DNA of 64,000 nucleotides from Bacillota bacterium (GCA_023441965.1 JAEZNB010000011.1:1-64000), one strand, 5' to 3'; positions 41,493 to 51,248 are shown, counted from the stretch's first letter. Program-made: numbers and translations. Notes: generated from the letters alone by a model not told the origin.

Positions 41493-43469
41493 TTGAATAT
41501 AAGGATTGCAGACAGTGCCGGTTTCTGTTTTGGAGTACAGCGGGCAATTGATATGGTTTATGAGGAAGCAGCTAAGCAAGGTCCTGTCTATACCTACGGA
41601 CCGATCATTCATAACGAAACTATGGTAGCCGATCTTGAAAAGCAAGGGGTCCGTGCGATTAAGGATGCGGAAGAATTAAAAGACCTGCCGAAGGGAACAA
41701 TAATCATACGTTGCCATGGAATCTCGGAAGCCTTATATGAAAAAATGAGGTCCTACGGACATAAAATCATGGATGCTACCTGTCCATATGTCTTAAAAAT
41801 CCATAAAATCGCCAGAGAACAGTCGGAGCAAGGAAGGCATATCCTTATCATAGGAAAGAGCACCCATCCGGAGATACAGGGTATCATAGGCTGGTGCAGG
41901 TCCTCACAAGCGGAAGGACAAAAGGAGAGTGAAGATCCCGGCCTGATGCAGGGCTACACCGTAATTGAAGAATATGCCGAAGCAGAGCAATTTCAGCTGC
42001 CTACGGACACGAAGCTGTGCATTGTAGCACAGACGACATTTAATTACAATAAATTTCAAGAATTAGTTGAAATTATATCAAAAAAGGGTTATGATATACT
42101 TGTTTTAAATACGATTTGTAACGCCACGAGAGACCGTCAGGCCGCCGCTTATGAGCTTGCGAAACAGTCAGATGCCATGATAGTGATCGGCGGGAAAGAG
42201 AGCTCAAATTCCAAGAAGCTCTATGAAATCTGTAAAAAAGAATGTGAAGATACTTACTATATACAGAAACTTGATGACCTGGATTTAAATCTATTTAAAT
42301 CTTATCAGAACGTAGGTATTACAGCAGGGGCATCGACCCCAAACAATATAATCAAGGAGGTTCTTACCGCTATGTCAGAGAAGAGTTTTGAACAATTATT
42401 GGAGGAAGAGAAAGTAGTCGAAATAAACAACGGTGATGTTGTAGAAGGAATAGTTCTGGGTGTAAAAGAAGATGAAATCATCTTAAATATAGGCTACAAG
42501 TCAGAAGGTATCATTACCAGAAGCGAATACACGAATACACCAAACTTAGACCTTACCACTGTTGTAAAGGTCGGCGATAAGATGCAGGCAAAGATTCTGA
42601 AGGTGAATGACGGTGAAGGCCAGGTTGCCTTGACCTATAAGAGACTTGCTGCAGAGAAGGGTAATAAGAGATTAGAGGAAGCCTTCAATAACCATGAGGT
42701 TCTGAAAGCGAAGGTAGCCGCAGTATTAAACGGCGGTTTAAGCGTAATCATTGATGAGGCTAGGGTATTTATTCCTGCCAGCCTGATTTCCGACTCCTAC
42801 GAGAAGGATCTGACCAAGTATGCCGGTGAGGAGATTGAATTTGTTATCACCGAGTTCAACCCGAAGAAGAGAAGAATCATCGGCGACAGAAAGCAGCTGA
42901 TCGTTGCGAAGAGAGAGACCCTGAAGAAGGCACTCTTCGAGAAGCTTACCGTTGGTATGACCGTAGAAGGTACTGTTAAGAATATCACTGATTTCGGTGC
43001 ATTTATCGATTTAGGCGGCGCTGACGGACTTCTGCATATTTCAGAGATGTCTTGGGGCAGAGTTGAGAATCCCAAGAAGGTTTTCAAGGTAGGCGATAAC
43101 GTTAGAGCCTTTGTGAAGGATATTCAGGGTGAGAAGATTGCTCTCAGCTTAAAGTTTGAGAATGAGAATCCCTGGACCAATGCAGAAGTAAAATACAGTG
43201 TAGGCAATGTTGTAAAGGGTGTTGTTGCCAGAATGACAGATTTCGGTGCTTTCATCGAGCTGGAACCCGGTATTGATGCCTTACTCCATGTATCACAGAT
43301 TTCCAGAGAGCATGTGGAGAAGCCTGCCAATGCTTTAAAGATCGGCCAGGAGATCACAGCTAAGGTTGTGGAATTCAATAAGGAAGACAAGAAGATTTCC
43401 TTAAGCATTAAGGCGCTGGAAGCTCCTGAGAAGGAAGCGGAAGAGGCTCCCGCTGAAGTGCAGGAATAA
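41493..43469 (+). CDS. ispH: IspH-ribosomal protein S1 fusion
   Basis: A 658-residue fusion. The IspH part (about 1-285) is the [4Fe-4S] reductase of the MEP isoprenoid pathway, with its three cluster cysteines in AGFCFGVQRA, DATCPYVLKI and LNTICNATRDRQ, plus the E/T/N residues of QTTFNYNKF. The C-terminal part (about 300-640) has four S1 RNA-binding repeats, the third and fourth clearest (VKNITDFGAFIDLGGADGLLHIS; ARMTDFGAFIELEPGIDALLHVS), ending in an acidic tail. The fusion is typical of Clostridia. The start is TTG 41493, because AAGGAG at 41478-41483 abuts TTG 41484 but is 9 nt from TTG 41493. Confidence 0.95.
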   Translation: MNIRIADSAGFCFGVQRAIDMVYEEAAKQGPVYTYGPIIHNETMVADLEKQGVRAIKDAEELKDLPKGTIIIRCHGISEALYEKMRSYGHKIMDATCPYVLKIHKIAREQSEQGRHILIIGKSTHPEIQGIIGWCRSSQAEGQKESEDPGLMQGYTVIEEYAEAEQFQLPTDTKLCIVAQTTFNYNKFQELVEIISKKGYDILVLNTICNATRDRQAAAYELAKQSDAMIVIGGKESSNSKKLYEICKKECEDTYYIQKLDDLDLNLFKSYQNVGITAGASTPNNIIKEVLTAMSEKSFEQLLEEEKVVEINNGDVVEGIVLGVKEDEIILNIGYKSEGIITRSEYTNTPNLDLTTVVKVGDKMQAKILKVNDGEGQVALTYKRLAAEKGNKRLEEAFNNHEVLKAKVAAVLNGGLSVIIDEARVFIPASLISDSYEKDLTKYAGEEIEFVITEFNPKKRRIIGDRKQLIVAKRETLKKALFEKLTVGMTVEGTVKNITDFGAFIDLGGADGLLHISEMSWGRVENPKKVFKVGDNVRAFVKDIQGEKIALSLKFENENPWTNAEVKYSVGNVVKGVVARMTDFGAFIELEPGIDALLHVSQISREHVEKPANALKIGQEITAKVVEFNKEDKKISLSIKALEAPEKEAEEAPAEVQE

Positions 43470-43504
43470 TAGCATAATACTGCGGAAGATAAGGAGAATA
43501 GTAG

Positions 43505-44284
43505 GTGCTGGACAGTTACGAAAGCTTTAAGGAGTCAATTCTTGCTTTGACTAAGATCGATCTGAACTGCTACAAGGAGCGTCAGATGAAACGACGCATT
43601 GACGCCCTGATTACAAAGCACGGTATATCCACTTATTCCGAGTATGTAGGAAAGCTTCGGACAGATAAAAGCTTCTACGATGAATTCATCAATTATATCA
43701 CGATCAACGTATCGGAATTCTATCGCAATCCGGAGCAGTGGGTCCTGCTGGAGAAGGAAGTCCTGCCATACCTGACAGATCGATTCGGTAAGAACTTAAA
43801 AATCTGGAGTGCAGCCTGTTCTACCGGAGATGAACCTTATTCTCTCGTTATGCTGCTATCCAAATTTGTTCCTTTGGACAGTATTAAGATTATAGCTACA
43901 GATATAGACAGGCTGGTCATGGAAAAGGCCCGAATCGGCCAATATCATGTGAAGAGCCTGAAGTCATTACCCGAGGAATTTCTTAAGAAATACTTCGTTC
44001 AGGTAAATGACAGAACATATCAGATATCAGATTCGATTAAGAGGTGTGTGGAATTCAGACAGCATGACCTTCTGAAGGACCCATATCCCAAGGACCAGGA
44101 TCTGATTGTCTGCCGTAATGTACTTATCTATTTTACGGATGAGGCGAAGAATAAGATTTACAGTAACTTCCACGCCGCCTTAAAGAAGGACGGACTCCTG
44201 TTCGTAGGCAGCACGGAGCAGATGATCCAGGCAAACCAGCTGGGCTATCTGAACTTTAAATCCTTCTTCTATAAGAGATTATAA
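43505..44284 (+). CDS. cheR: CheR-type protein-glutamate methyltransferase
   Basis: S-adenosylmethionine-dependent methyltransferase for chemoreceptor glutamates. The 259-residue protein has the N-terminal helical CheR domain (about 1-75, with YKERQMKRRIDALI). The methyltransferase domain follows, with FYRNPEQW, IWSAACSTGDEPYSL (SAM motif I), IIATDIDRLVMEKAR and LIVCRNVLIYFT. The start is GTG 43505 with AAGGAG 9 nt upstream. No other chemotaxis or flagellar gene is in the window. It follows ispH-rpsA by 35 bp and is probably cotranscribed with it. Confidence 0.92.
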   Translation: MLDSYESFKESILALTKIDLNCYKERQMKRRIDALITKHGISTYSEYVGKLRTDKSFYDEFINYITINVSEFYRNPEQWVLLEKEVLPYLTDRFGKNLKIWSAACSTGDEPYSLVMLLSKFVPLDSIKIIATDIDRLVMEKARIGQYHVKSLKSLPEEFLKKYFVQVNDRTYQISDSIKRCVEFRQHDLLKDPYPKDQDLIVCRNVLIYFTDEAKNKIYSNFHAALKKDGLLFVGSTEQMIQANQLGYLNFKSFFYKRL

Positions 44285-44291
44285 ATTATAG

Positions 44292-44316
44292 CAGCTGCTT
44301 TCGGGCAGCTGTTTCT
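44292..44316 (+). terminator. Terminator after cheR
   Basis: CAGCTGC (44292-44298) and GCAGCTG (44305-44311) pair across TTTCGG, followed by TTTCT. Confidence 0.75.
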
Positions 44317-44328
44317 ATTGGCAGAAAT

Positions 44329-44387
44329 ATGGGCTGTTTCATGAAAAGGTATAAATCAAGAGGAGCCCTATATTATGAAACACCCAT
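44329..44387. repeat. Inverted repeat with GGGCTGTTTCAT arms
   Basis: ATGGGCTGTTTCAT (44329-44342) and ATGAAACACCCAT (44375-44387) are complementary except for one bulged base, around a 32-nt loop. The arms resemble those of the inverted repeat at 19966-20038. Confidence 0.65.
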
Positions 44388-44408
44388 AGAAAAAGTGTTA
44401 TTTAATAG

Positions 44409-44437
44409 TTGATTTTTAATATAATATGAAGTATATT
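44409..44437 (+). promoter_or_regulatory. Promoter of plsX
   Basis: TTGATT (44409-44414) and TATATT (44432-44437) are 17 bp apart, 90 bp before plsX. Confidence 0.45.
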
Positions 44438-44527
44438 GATTTATAGATTAGCTGACAATATTCCGAATATCGGTTATCCTTAAGCCGGTTGGGAACGACG
44501 CTACTTACTAGAGATATAGGGGGTATT

Positions 44528-45541
44528 ATGCAGAAAACAATTACAGTTGCAGTCGACGCCATGGGCGGAGATAATGCTCCGGGTGAAATCATTAAGGGAG
44601 CGGTGCTTGCAGTTCAGGAGAAGAAGGATATCAAGGTCCTCTTAGTCGGAAAGGAAGATGTCATCAGCAAGGCTTTAAGTGAGTATAATTATGATAAAAA
44701 GCAGATAGAGATCGTACAGGCTGATGAGATCATTACAAATAATGAAGCGCCGGTCATGGCAATCCGCCGTAAGAAGACCTCATCGATTGTAGTTGCTTTG
44801 CAGCTGGTGAAGAACGGAGAAGCCGATGCCTTTGTTTCTGCCGGAAGTACCGGTGCGGTGCTTGCCGGAGGACAGTTGATCGTAGGCAGGATCAAAGGGG
44901 TGGAAAGACCACCACTGACTCCGTTGATCCCCACCCTTGCGGGAGTATCCCTCCTGGTGGACTGTGGGGCGAATGTAGATGCCAGACCCTCTCATCTGGT
45001 ACAGTTTGCACGGATGGGTTCCATCTATATGGAGAACATCGTGGGCATTAAAAATCCCAGAGTAGCAATCGTGAATATCGGTGCTGAGGAAGAAAAGGGC
45101 AACCAGTTAGTGAAGGAAACCTTCCCCCTGCTGAAGGAATGCAGCGACATCAATTTTATCGGCAGTATCGAGGCTAGGGAGATTCCCTATGGAGGAGCCG
45201 ATGTCATAGTTTGTGAGGCTTTTGTAGGAAATGTAATTCTCAAGCTGTATGAGGGCTTAGGAACCGCCCTGTTGAAGAAGATCAAGGAAGGCTTAATGAG
45301 TACCACAAGGAGTAAGATCGGTGCACTCTTAAGCAAGCCCGCATTGAAGGAGACCTTAAAGGACTTTGATTTCGCCAGATACGGCGGAGCACCCCTGCTC
45401 GGTCTGAACGGTCTGGTGGTCAAGACCCATGGAAGCTCCAAGAGCAATGAGGTTAAGAACTCCATCCTGCAATGTGTTACCTTTAACGAGCAGAACATCA
45501 ATGATAAGATTACTGTCAGGTTAAGCAGCAAGGAAGAATAA
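44528..45541 (+). CDS. plsX: Phosphate acyltransferase PlsX
   Basis: Converts acyl-ACP to acyl-phosphate for phospholipid synthesis, at the membrane surface. The 337-residue product starts ITVAVDAMGGDNAPGEI and has FVSAGSTGAVLAGGQLIVGRIKG, VDCGANVDARPSHLVQFA, VNIGAEEEKGN and VVCEAFVGNVILKLYEG. These are the PlsX blocks that separate it from phosphate acetyltransferases. ATG 44528 follows AGGGGG; an earlier in-frame ATG at 44489 is unsupported. It heads the acpP-rnc-smc-ftsY block. Confidence 0.96.
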   Translation: MQKTITVAVDAMGGDNAPGEIIKGAVLAVQEKKDIKVLLVGKEDVISKALSEYNYDKKQIEIVQADEIITNNEAPVMAIRRKKTSSIVVALQLVKNGEADAFVSAGSTGAVLAGGQLIVGRIKGVERPPLTPLIPTLAGVSLLVDCGANVDARPSHLVQFARMGSIYMENIVGIKNPRVAIVNIGAEEEKGNQLVKETFPLLKECSDINFIGSIEAREIPYGGADVIVCEAFVGNVILKLYEGLGTALLKKIKEGLMSTTRSKIGALLSKPALKETLKDFDFARYGGAPLLGLNGLVVKTHGSSKSNEVKNSILQCVTFNEQNINDKITVRLSSKEE

Positions 45542-45602
45542 GAAATAACTAATTCCTGCATGTATGGGGAATAACTATAATATAAAAGAAGGGTGAATGA
45601 AT

Positions 45603-45833
45603 ATGGAATTTGAAAAGCTGCAAAAAATTATCAGTGAAGTATTAAATGTAGAAGCCGATGAGATAACGATGGAGACTACCTTTGTTGACGATCTTGGTGC
45701 CGATTCTCTGGATATATTCCAAATCATCATGGGAATAGAAGAAGAGTTCGATATTGAAATCGCAAATGAAGAAGCAGAGAACATCATTACGGTTGCAGAT
45801 GCGGTTGAACAGATTAAGAATGCTCTGAACTAA
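45603..45833 (+). CDS. acpP: Acyl carrier protein
   Basis: Small acidic carrier (76 residues) of fatty-acid intermediates. Phosphopantetheine is attached at the serine of LGADSLDIFQII (about residue 36). The family more often has DSLD followed by VE/TVEL, and here it is DSLDIFQI, a modest deviation. ATG 45603 is preferred over ATG 45597 because AGAAGGG at 45588-45593 is 9 nt away from it. It lies 61 bp after plsX, whose product uses acyl-ACP, and is followed by a terminator-like hairpin before rnc. Confidence 0.95.
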   Translation: MEFEKLQKIISEVLNVEADEITMETTFVDDLGADSLDIFQIIMGIEEEFDIEIANEEAENIITVADAVEQIKNALN

Positions 45834-45899
45834 TATGCTTGAACAAAGAGGCTGCAAGTAGCTTTTGCTTGTTTACAGTTTTCAATCAGTGGTATGTAA

Positions 45900-45940
45900 A
45901 AGCCCTGTGAATAAGGTTCGCCTTATTTAATTGGGCTTTT
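45900..45940 (+). terminator. Terminator or attenuator between acpP and rnc
   Basis: AAGCCC (45900-45905) pairs with GGGCTT (about 45933-45938), and an inner AATAAGG-TTCG-CCTTATT hairpin has a stable tetraloop. TTTTAAATT follows. Confidence 0.75.
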
Positions 45941-45983
45941 AAATTATTAGCAGTATTAAGGCCGAAAGGAGGACATCTACTTA

Positions 45984-46718
45984 ATGGATATGCGTAAGAA
46001 ATCAGAAGCAATACAGGCGGCTCTGGAGAATAAATTTAATTATCATTTTTCAAACGGCAGCATACTCTTCCAGGCGCTGACCCACTCATCCTATGCCAAT
46101 GAGATGAGGATGCCCAAGGAGAGCAATAATGAGCGGCTTGAATTTCTCGGAGATGCCGTACTGGAGTTGGTTACCAGTGAATATGTATATCAGGAGAACA
46201 AGGATCTGTCCGAAGGAGATCTAACCAAGCTTAGGGCCAGCATCGTCTGTGAGCAGACCCTATCAACCTGCGCCAGGGATCTGGAGCTGGGAGATTATCT
46301 GCTGCTTGGCAAGGGGGAGGATGCCTCCGGCGGAAGGATCAGGGATTCCATCCTGTCCGATGCTCTGGAAGCCATCATCGGAGCCATCTATCTGGACGGT
46401 GGTTTTACTAATGCAAAAGAGTTTGTTCAGAGGTTCCTGCTGTCAGGAATCAAGAACAAGGAGCTCTTTTTCGATAGCAAGACTATCTTACAGGAAATCA
46501 TCCAAAATGGGAATAACAATCAGAAAATCCGCTATAAGCTGCTTTCAGAGGAAGGCCCTGACCACAATAAGACCTTTACGATTGCGGTCTTTATCGGAAA
46601 TGATCAGATCGGAATCGGCAGCGGACGTACCAAGAAGGCAGCTGAGCAGGAGGCAGCCTCCCTTGCAATCAAAAAGCTGCAAAAAACAAATAGGGATAGG
46701 AGAACCACATGCATCTGA
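45984..46718 (+). CDS. rnc: Ribonuclease III
   Basis: Double-strand-specific endoribonuclease for rRNA and mRNA processing. The 244-residue product has the RNase III signature NNERLEFLGDAVLEL (about residues 43-57), the second catalytic Asp/Glu block DALEAIIGAIYLDGG, and a C-terminal dsRNA-binding domain (about 165-240) with GIGSGRTKKAAEQEAASLAIKKL. AAAGGAGG lies 12 nt before ATG 45984, slightly long; ATG 45990 would be too far. Its last 10 bases overlap smc. Confidence 0.96.
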   Translation: MDMRKKSEAIQAALENKFNYHFSNGSILFQALTHSSYANEMRMPKESNNERLEFLGDAVLELVTSEYVYQENKDLSEGDLTKLRASIVCEQTLSTCARDLELGDYLLLGKGEDASGGRIRDSILSDALEAIIGAIYLDGGFTNAKEFVQRFLLSGIKNKELFFDSKTILQEIIQNGNNNQKIRYKLLSEEGPDHNKTFTIAVFIGNDQIGIGSGRTKKAAEQEAASLAIKKLQKTNRDRRTTCI

Positions 46719-49700
46719 AAAGTATTGAAGTACATGGATTTAAGTCCTTTGCGAATAAAATTACATTGGAATTTCATGATGGAATCACAGGGATCGTAGG
46801 TCCGAACGGCAGCGGTAAGAGCAATGTGGCGGATGCGGTCCGCTGGGTGCTGGGAGAACAGAGCGCCAAGCAGCTCCGCGGTGCCAGAATGGAGGATGTC
46901 ATTTTCTCCGGAACACAGACCAGAAAGCCCTTGGGTTATGCTTATGTGGCGATTACCCTGGATAACTCCGATCATAAGCTGGCCATCGAATACGATGAGG
47001 TCACCATCGCTCGCCGGGTTTATAGGTCCGGTGAGAGTGAATATCTGATTAACGGCTCTACCTGCCGTTTAAAGGATGTGCAGGAGCTCTTCCTGGATAC
47101 CGGTATCGGTAAGGAGGGCTATTCCATCATCGGCCAGGGCCAGATCGACAAGATCCTAAGCGGTAAGCCGGAGGATCGAAGAGAGCTTTTTGACGAGGCA
47201 GCCGGTATCGTAAAATTTAAGCGCAGGAAATATGCCGCTGAGAAGAACCTGGAGGAAGAACGCTTAAATCTGTCCAGAGTTACCGATATCATGAAGGAGA
47301 TCGAGAAGCAGCTTGCTCCCTTAGAGAGGCAGTCTGCTGTTGCCAAGGTATATCTGAAGCTGAAGGAAGAGTTAAAAAGCCTGGAGGTAGCCCAGTTCCT
47401 GAAGGAATATGAGAAGCTCCGTACTTCCAAGGAGCAGCTGGAAGAGAAGCTGGAGATTGCAGGCGCGGATTTTGAAGCTGCGAAGACGGAATACGAGAAT
47501 ACCAAGGAGGAATACCTCCGTCTGGAGCAGCAGATTGAGGACTATGACCGGAGTATAGAAACGGACCGGTCCGCTTATAATGAGCTGATGCTGAATAAGG
47601 AGAAGGCTGAGGGTGAAATCAAGGTCCTCAAGGAGCAGATCAGCTCCCTGCAGCAGAATGATAAGTATTATCAGGGCAGAATCGCTGCCAGTGAGCAGGA
47701 TATTCAGCAGAAGAAGGCCGAGGAGCAGCGTTACATAAACGAGAAGGAAGGCATTGACCTGAAGCTTGCGGAACTGGATGATAAGCTTAGCGAAGCATTA
47801 TCCGAGCTGGAGCAGATCAAGGAAAATATCAGACAATACTCCAGAGAGATTGAGGAGTGCAACAACGGAATCTTTGAATATCTGAATATCAACTCCGGTA
47901 TCAAGAGCAATATGCAGCGTTATGAGACCATGCTGGAGCAGAATACCCTCCGCAAGGCAGAGCTGAATCAGAGAATATTAAAGAATAAGAGCGAGGAAAG
48001 TGCTTATACAGAGACAATAGATAAATGTCGGGAAGCACTGGAGCAGATATCAGAGAAGATCACCCTCCTTACCGAGGAAAGCGGCACCATAGAGAAGGCG
48101 ATTACAGACAGTCAGGCAAGCATTGATCAGATCACTCTGGAGCATACAGAGGTCCAGGGCCGTTACTTAAGCGAGAAATCCCGGCTGGATTCCCTGATCA
48201 ATCTGACAGAGCGCTATGAGGGCTACGGCGGAAGCATTAAGAAGGTTATGGAGCTTAAGGGTCAGACTCCCGGCATCATCGGCGTCGTGGCTGACATCAT
48301 TAAGACCGGTAAAAAATATGAAACAGCCATTGAGACAGCCCTGGGGGGCAGCATCCAGAATATCGTCACCGAGGATGAGACTGCCGCGAAGGAATTGATT
48401 ACCTATCTGAAGAAAAATAAGCTCGGCAGGGCAACCTTCCTGCCGCTGACGAATATGTCCGCCGGAGGTGGCCTGCAGAATGAAAAGGCTCTGAGGGAAC
48501 CCGGAGTGTTAGGCAAGGCCTCAGAGCTGGTGGAGGCAGATGCGAAGTTCCATGCATTAATTGATTACCTGCTTGGCAGAATAATCGTTGTGGATCACAT
48601 GGACCATGCTGCTGCTCTGGCTAAGAAGTATCAGTATTCCTTAAGAATCGTTACCCTGGAGGGAGAGCTTCTGACTCCGGGCGGTGCGATCTCCGGCGGT
48701 GCTTATAGAAATTCCAGCAATCTGCTCGGCAGGCGCCGTGAAATCGAAGAGCTGGAAAATCAGGTATCGGCTCTGGAGAAGAGGACCGGTAAGCTGGCCC
48801 TTCAGAAAGAGGAAGAGAAAAACCGCAGGACAGAGCTTCGGGGCAAGCTGGAGGAATTGAAGAGAGTTCTCCAGCAGGAATTCCTGAAACAGAATACTGC
48901 CAAGCTTAATCTGGACGGTGAATTGACGAAGAGAGCCGAGGCACAGGCAATCTATAAGGAATATACCAAGGAGCTTATGGAGATCGAGGCTCAGGCCAAG
49001 GAGCTGAATGCCAATCTGGAACGCCTGCAGCACAATCTTACCGAAAACCTGGATAAGAACAAGGAAAAGGAAGAAAGCATCGAGCTGATCACGAAGAAGC
49101 TGGAGGAGGAGAGAGGCAGGGAAGCCCTTGCCAATGAGAAGGTTAACGGCTTGAAGCTGGATCTGTCCTCCCAGGAGCAGAACAGCCAGTTCCTCCTAGA
49201 GAATGTGAAGCGTGTCAAGAGAGAAATCGAAAGACTTTATGAAGAGGAAGCAGCCCTAAAGGCTGATATTGATAAGGCAAACCGGATAGTGGAGTCCAAG
49301 AAGCTGGCCATCAGCGAAGCCGAAGCCCGTATTTTAGAGGATCAGAAGGCTTTGAGTGCTTTAGATGAGAAAATCAAGCTACAGCAGAAGGAAAGGGAAC
49401 AGGTTTCCGCTGTTCATAAGAATTTCTTCGAGAAGCGTGATGAGCTTTCCCGCAGGATGAACGATCTGGATAAGGAGGTCTTCCGTCTGAACAGCCATAA
49501 GGAGAAGCTGATTGAGCAGGCCGACCTTCAGACCAACTATATGTGGGAGGAATACGAGCTTACCTATTCCGGTGCGCTGGAATATCCCGTTCAGGCAGAC
49601 ATCAGCCTGACTCAGGCCAAGAAATCGATTCAGGAGATCAAGGGAAAGATCAAGGAGCTGGGAGACGTCAATGTGAATGCCATCGAGGATTATAAGAATA

Positions 49701-50269
49701 TGTCCGAGCGTTTCACCTTCCTTTCTGCCCAGAGCGAAGATCTGATCCGCTCAGAAGAAGCCCTGATGGAGATCATTCAAGAGCTGGATGCTGAGATGCG
49801 TAAGCAATTCCAGGAGAAATTCGCCGCGATCAATGAGCAATTTGATATCGTATTTAAGGAGCTTTTCGGCGGCGGAAAAGCCGATCTGGAATTAACAGAG
49901 GATGAGGATATTCTGGAAGCAGGCATTCGAATCAATGCCCAGCCCCCGGGCAAGAAGCTGCAGAACATGATGCAGCTTTCCGGTGGCGAGAAGGCCCTGA
50001 CAGCCATTTCCCTGTTGTTTGCGATTCAGAATCTGAAGCCGTCTCCCTTCTGCCTCTTGGATGAGATTGAAGCGGCCCTGGATGATTCCAATGTAAAGCG
50101 TTTTGCGAAATATCTGAATAAGCTTTCCAGAGAAACGCAGTTTATCATTATTACCCACCGAAGAGGAACCATGGCGGCGGCAGATATCCTGTATGGTATC
50201 ACGATGCAGGAGAAGGGGGTATCCACCTTAGTCTCCGTCAGCCTGATCGAGAATGAGCTGGAGGTATAA
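46709..50269 (+). CDS. smc: Chromosome segregation SMC ATPase
   Basis: The 1186-residue condensin ATPase. The N-terminal Walker A is GPNGSGKSNVADAVRWVLGE (about 32-51). Two long coiled coils flank a hinge at about 520-640 (GGSIKKVMELKGQTPGIIGVV ... GRATFLPLT). The C-terminal signature motif is MQLSGGEKALTAISLLFAI, followed by Walker B FCLLDEIEAALDDSN. The length is that of Bacillus SMC (1186). It starts within the end of rnc, so the two are coupled, and is followed by ftsY after 38 bp. ScpA and ScpB, its partners, are at 12.8-14.2 kb. Confidence 0.97.
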   Translation: MHLKSIEVHGFKSFANKITLEFHDGITGIVGPNGSGKSNVADAVRWVLGEQSAKQLRGARMEDVIFSGTQTRKPLGYAYVAITLDNSDHKLAIEYDEVTIARRVYRSGESEYLINGSTCRLKDVQELFLDTGIGKEGYSIIGQGQIDKILSGKPEDRRELFDEAAGIVKFKRRKYAAEKNLEEERLNLSRVTDIMKEIEKQLAPLERQSAVAKVYLKLKEELKSLEVAQFLKEYEKLRTSKEQLEEKLEIAGADFEAAKTEYENTKEEYLRLEQQIEDYDRSIETDRSAYNELMLNKEKAEGEIKVLKEQISSLQQNDKYYQGRIAASEQDIQQKKAEEQRYINEKEGIDLKLAELDDKLSEALSELEQIKENIRQYSREIEECNNGIFEYLNINSGIKSNMQRYETMLEQNTLRKAELNQRILKNKSEESAYTETIDKCREALEQISEKITLLTEESGTIEKAITDSQASIDQITLEHTEVQGRYLSEKSRLDSLINLTERYEGYGGSIKKVMELKGQTPGIIGVVADIIKTGKKYETAIETALGGSIQNIVTEDETAAKELITYLKKNKLGRATFLPLTNMSAGGGLQNEKALREPGVLGKASELVEADAKFHALIDYLLGRIIVVDHMDHAAALAKKYQYSLRIVTLEGELLTPGGAISGGAYRNSSNLLGRRREIEELENQVSALEKRTGKLALQKEEEKNRRTELRGKLEELKRVLQQEFLKQNTAKLNLDGELTKRAEAQAIYKEYTKELMEIEAQAKELNANLERLQHNLTENLDKNKEKEESIELITKKLEEERGREALANEKVNGLKLDLSSQEQNSQFLLENVKRVKREIERLYEEEAALKADIDKANRIVESKKLAISEAEARILEDQKALSALDEKIKLQQKEREQVSAVHKNFFEKRDELSRRMNDLDKEVFRLNSHKEKLIEQADLQTNYMWEEYELTYSGALEYPVQADISLTQAKKSIQEIKGKIKELGDVNVNAIEDYKNMSERFTFLSAQSEDLIRSEEALMEIIQELDAEMRKQFQEKFAAINEQFDIVFKELFGGGKADLELTEDEDILEAGIRINAQPPGKKLQNMMQLSGGEKALTAISLLFAIQNLKPSPFCLLDEIEAALDDSNVKRFAKYLNKLSRETQFIIITHRRGTMAAADILYGITMQEKGVSTLVSVSLIENELEV

Positions 50270-50307
50270 GCTCCTTCGAAAGTAACACTTGTATAATGGA
50301 GGTTATC

Positions 50308-51237
50308 ATGGGAGAGAAGACAGGATTTTTTGGCAAACTGGTGCAGGGCTTAACCAAGACCAGAAATAGCATAGCAAACGGAATTGATGCTTTGTTCAGC
50401 GGCTTTTCCAGTATTGACGATGATTTCTATGAGGAGCTGGAGGAACTACTGATCATGGCCGATCTGGGGATTAATACGACAACTGTAGTATTAGAGGAGC
50501 TCCGCAGGCGGGTCAAGGAAGATAAAATCAAGGATCCCGGCCAATGCAGAGAGCTTTTGATCAATACCTTAAAGGATCAGATGAAGGTGGATTCCACGGC
50601 TTATGAATTTGAGAACCGTAAGTCCGTTGTCCTCCTGATCGGAGTAAACGGAGTCGGTAAGACCACCTCTGTCGGTAAGCTGGCCGGACAATTGAAGGAT
50701 CAGGGTAAGAAGGTGATGGTCGCAGCGGCAGATACCTTCCGTGCGGCAGCCATCGAGCAGCTGACCGAATGGGCCCATAGGGCCAATGTGGAGATCATCG
50801 CTCAGAAGGAGGGCTCCGATCCGGCTGCTGTCATTTATGACGCAGTTACCGCTGCCAAAGCCCGGAATGTGGACACCCTGATCTGCGATACCGCCGGTCG
50901 TCTTCATAACAAGAAGAATCTGATGGAGGAGCTGAAGAAGATCAACCGAATCATTGAGCGGGAATACCCGGAAGCCTACCGGGAGACCTTAGTCGTTCTG
51001 GACGGAACCACCGGGCAGAATGCCTTGGCCCAGGCGAGAGAGTTCAATGAGGTGGCAGAGCTGACCGGTATCATTCTAACCAAGCTGGACGGTACAGCTA
51101 AGGGCGGTATCGCCATTGCCATCCAATCAGAGCTGTCTGTTCCCGTCAAATATATCGGAATCGGTGAGAAGCTGGACGATCTGCAGAAATTTAACGCTGA
51201 GGATTTTGTGAATGCCTTGTTTCAGAAAAATGAGTAG
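50308..51237 (+). CDS. ftsY: Signal recognition particle receptor FtsY
   Basis: SRP receptor GTPase that docks Ffh-ribosome complexes at the membrane. The 309-residue protein is the short Gram-positive form, with a small N-terminal helical segment and then the NG domain: G1 GVNGVGKTTSVGKLA (about residues 110-124), AADTFRAAAIEQL, DTAGRLHNKKNLMEEL and TKLDGTAKGG. ATG 50308 is used because ATGGAGG just upstream is the ribosome site rather than the first codons. Ffh is encoded at 61342. ilvA follows after 11 bp. Confidence 0.96.
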   Translation: MGEKTGFFGKLVQGLTKTRNSIANGIDALFSGFSSIDDDFYEELEELLIMADLGINTTTVVLEELRRRVKEDKIKDPGQCRELLINTLKDQMKVDSTAYEFENRKSVVLLIGVNGVGKTTSVGKLAGQLKDQGKKVMVAAADTFRAAAIEQLTEWAHRANVEIIAQKEGSDPAAVIYDAVTAAKARNVDTLICDTAGRLHNKKNLMEELKKINRIIEREYPEAYRETLVVLDGTTGQNALAQAREFNEVAELTGIILTKLDGTAKGGIAIAIQSELSVPVKYIGIGEKLDDLQKFNAEDFVNALFQKNE

Positions 51238-51248
51238 GAGAGAATAAA

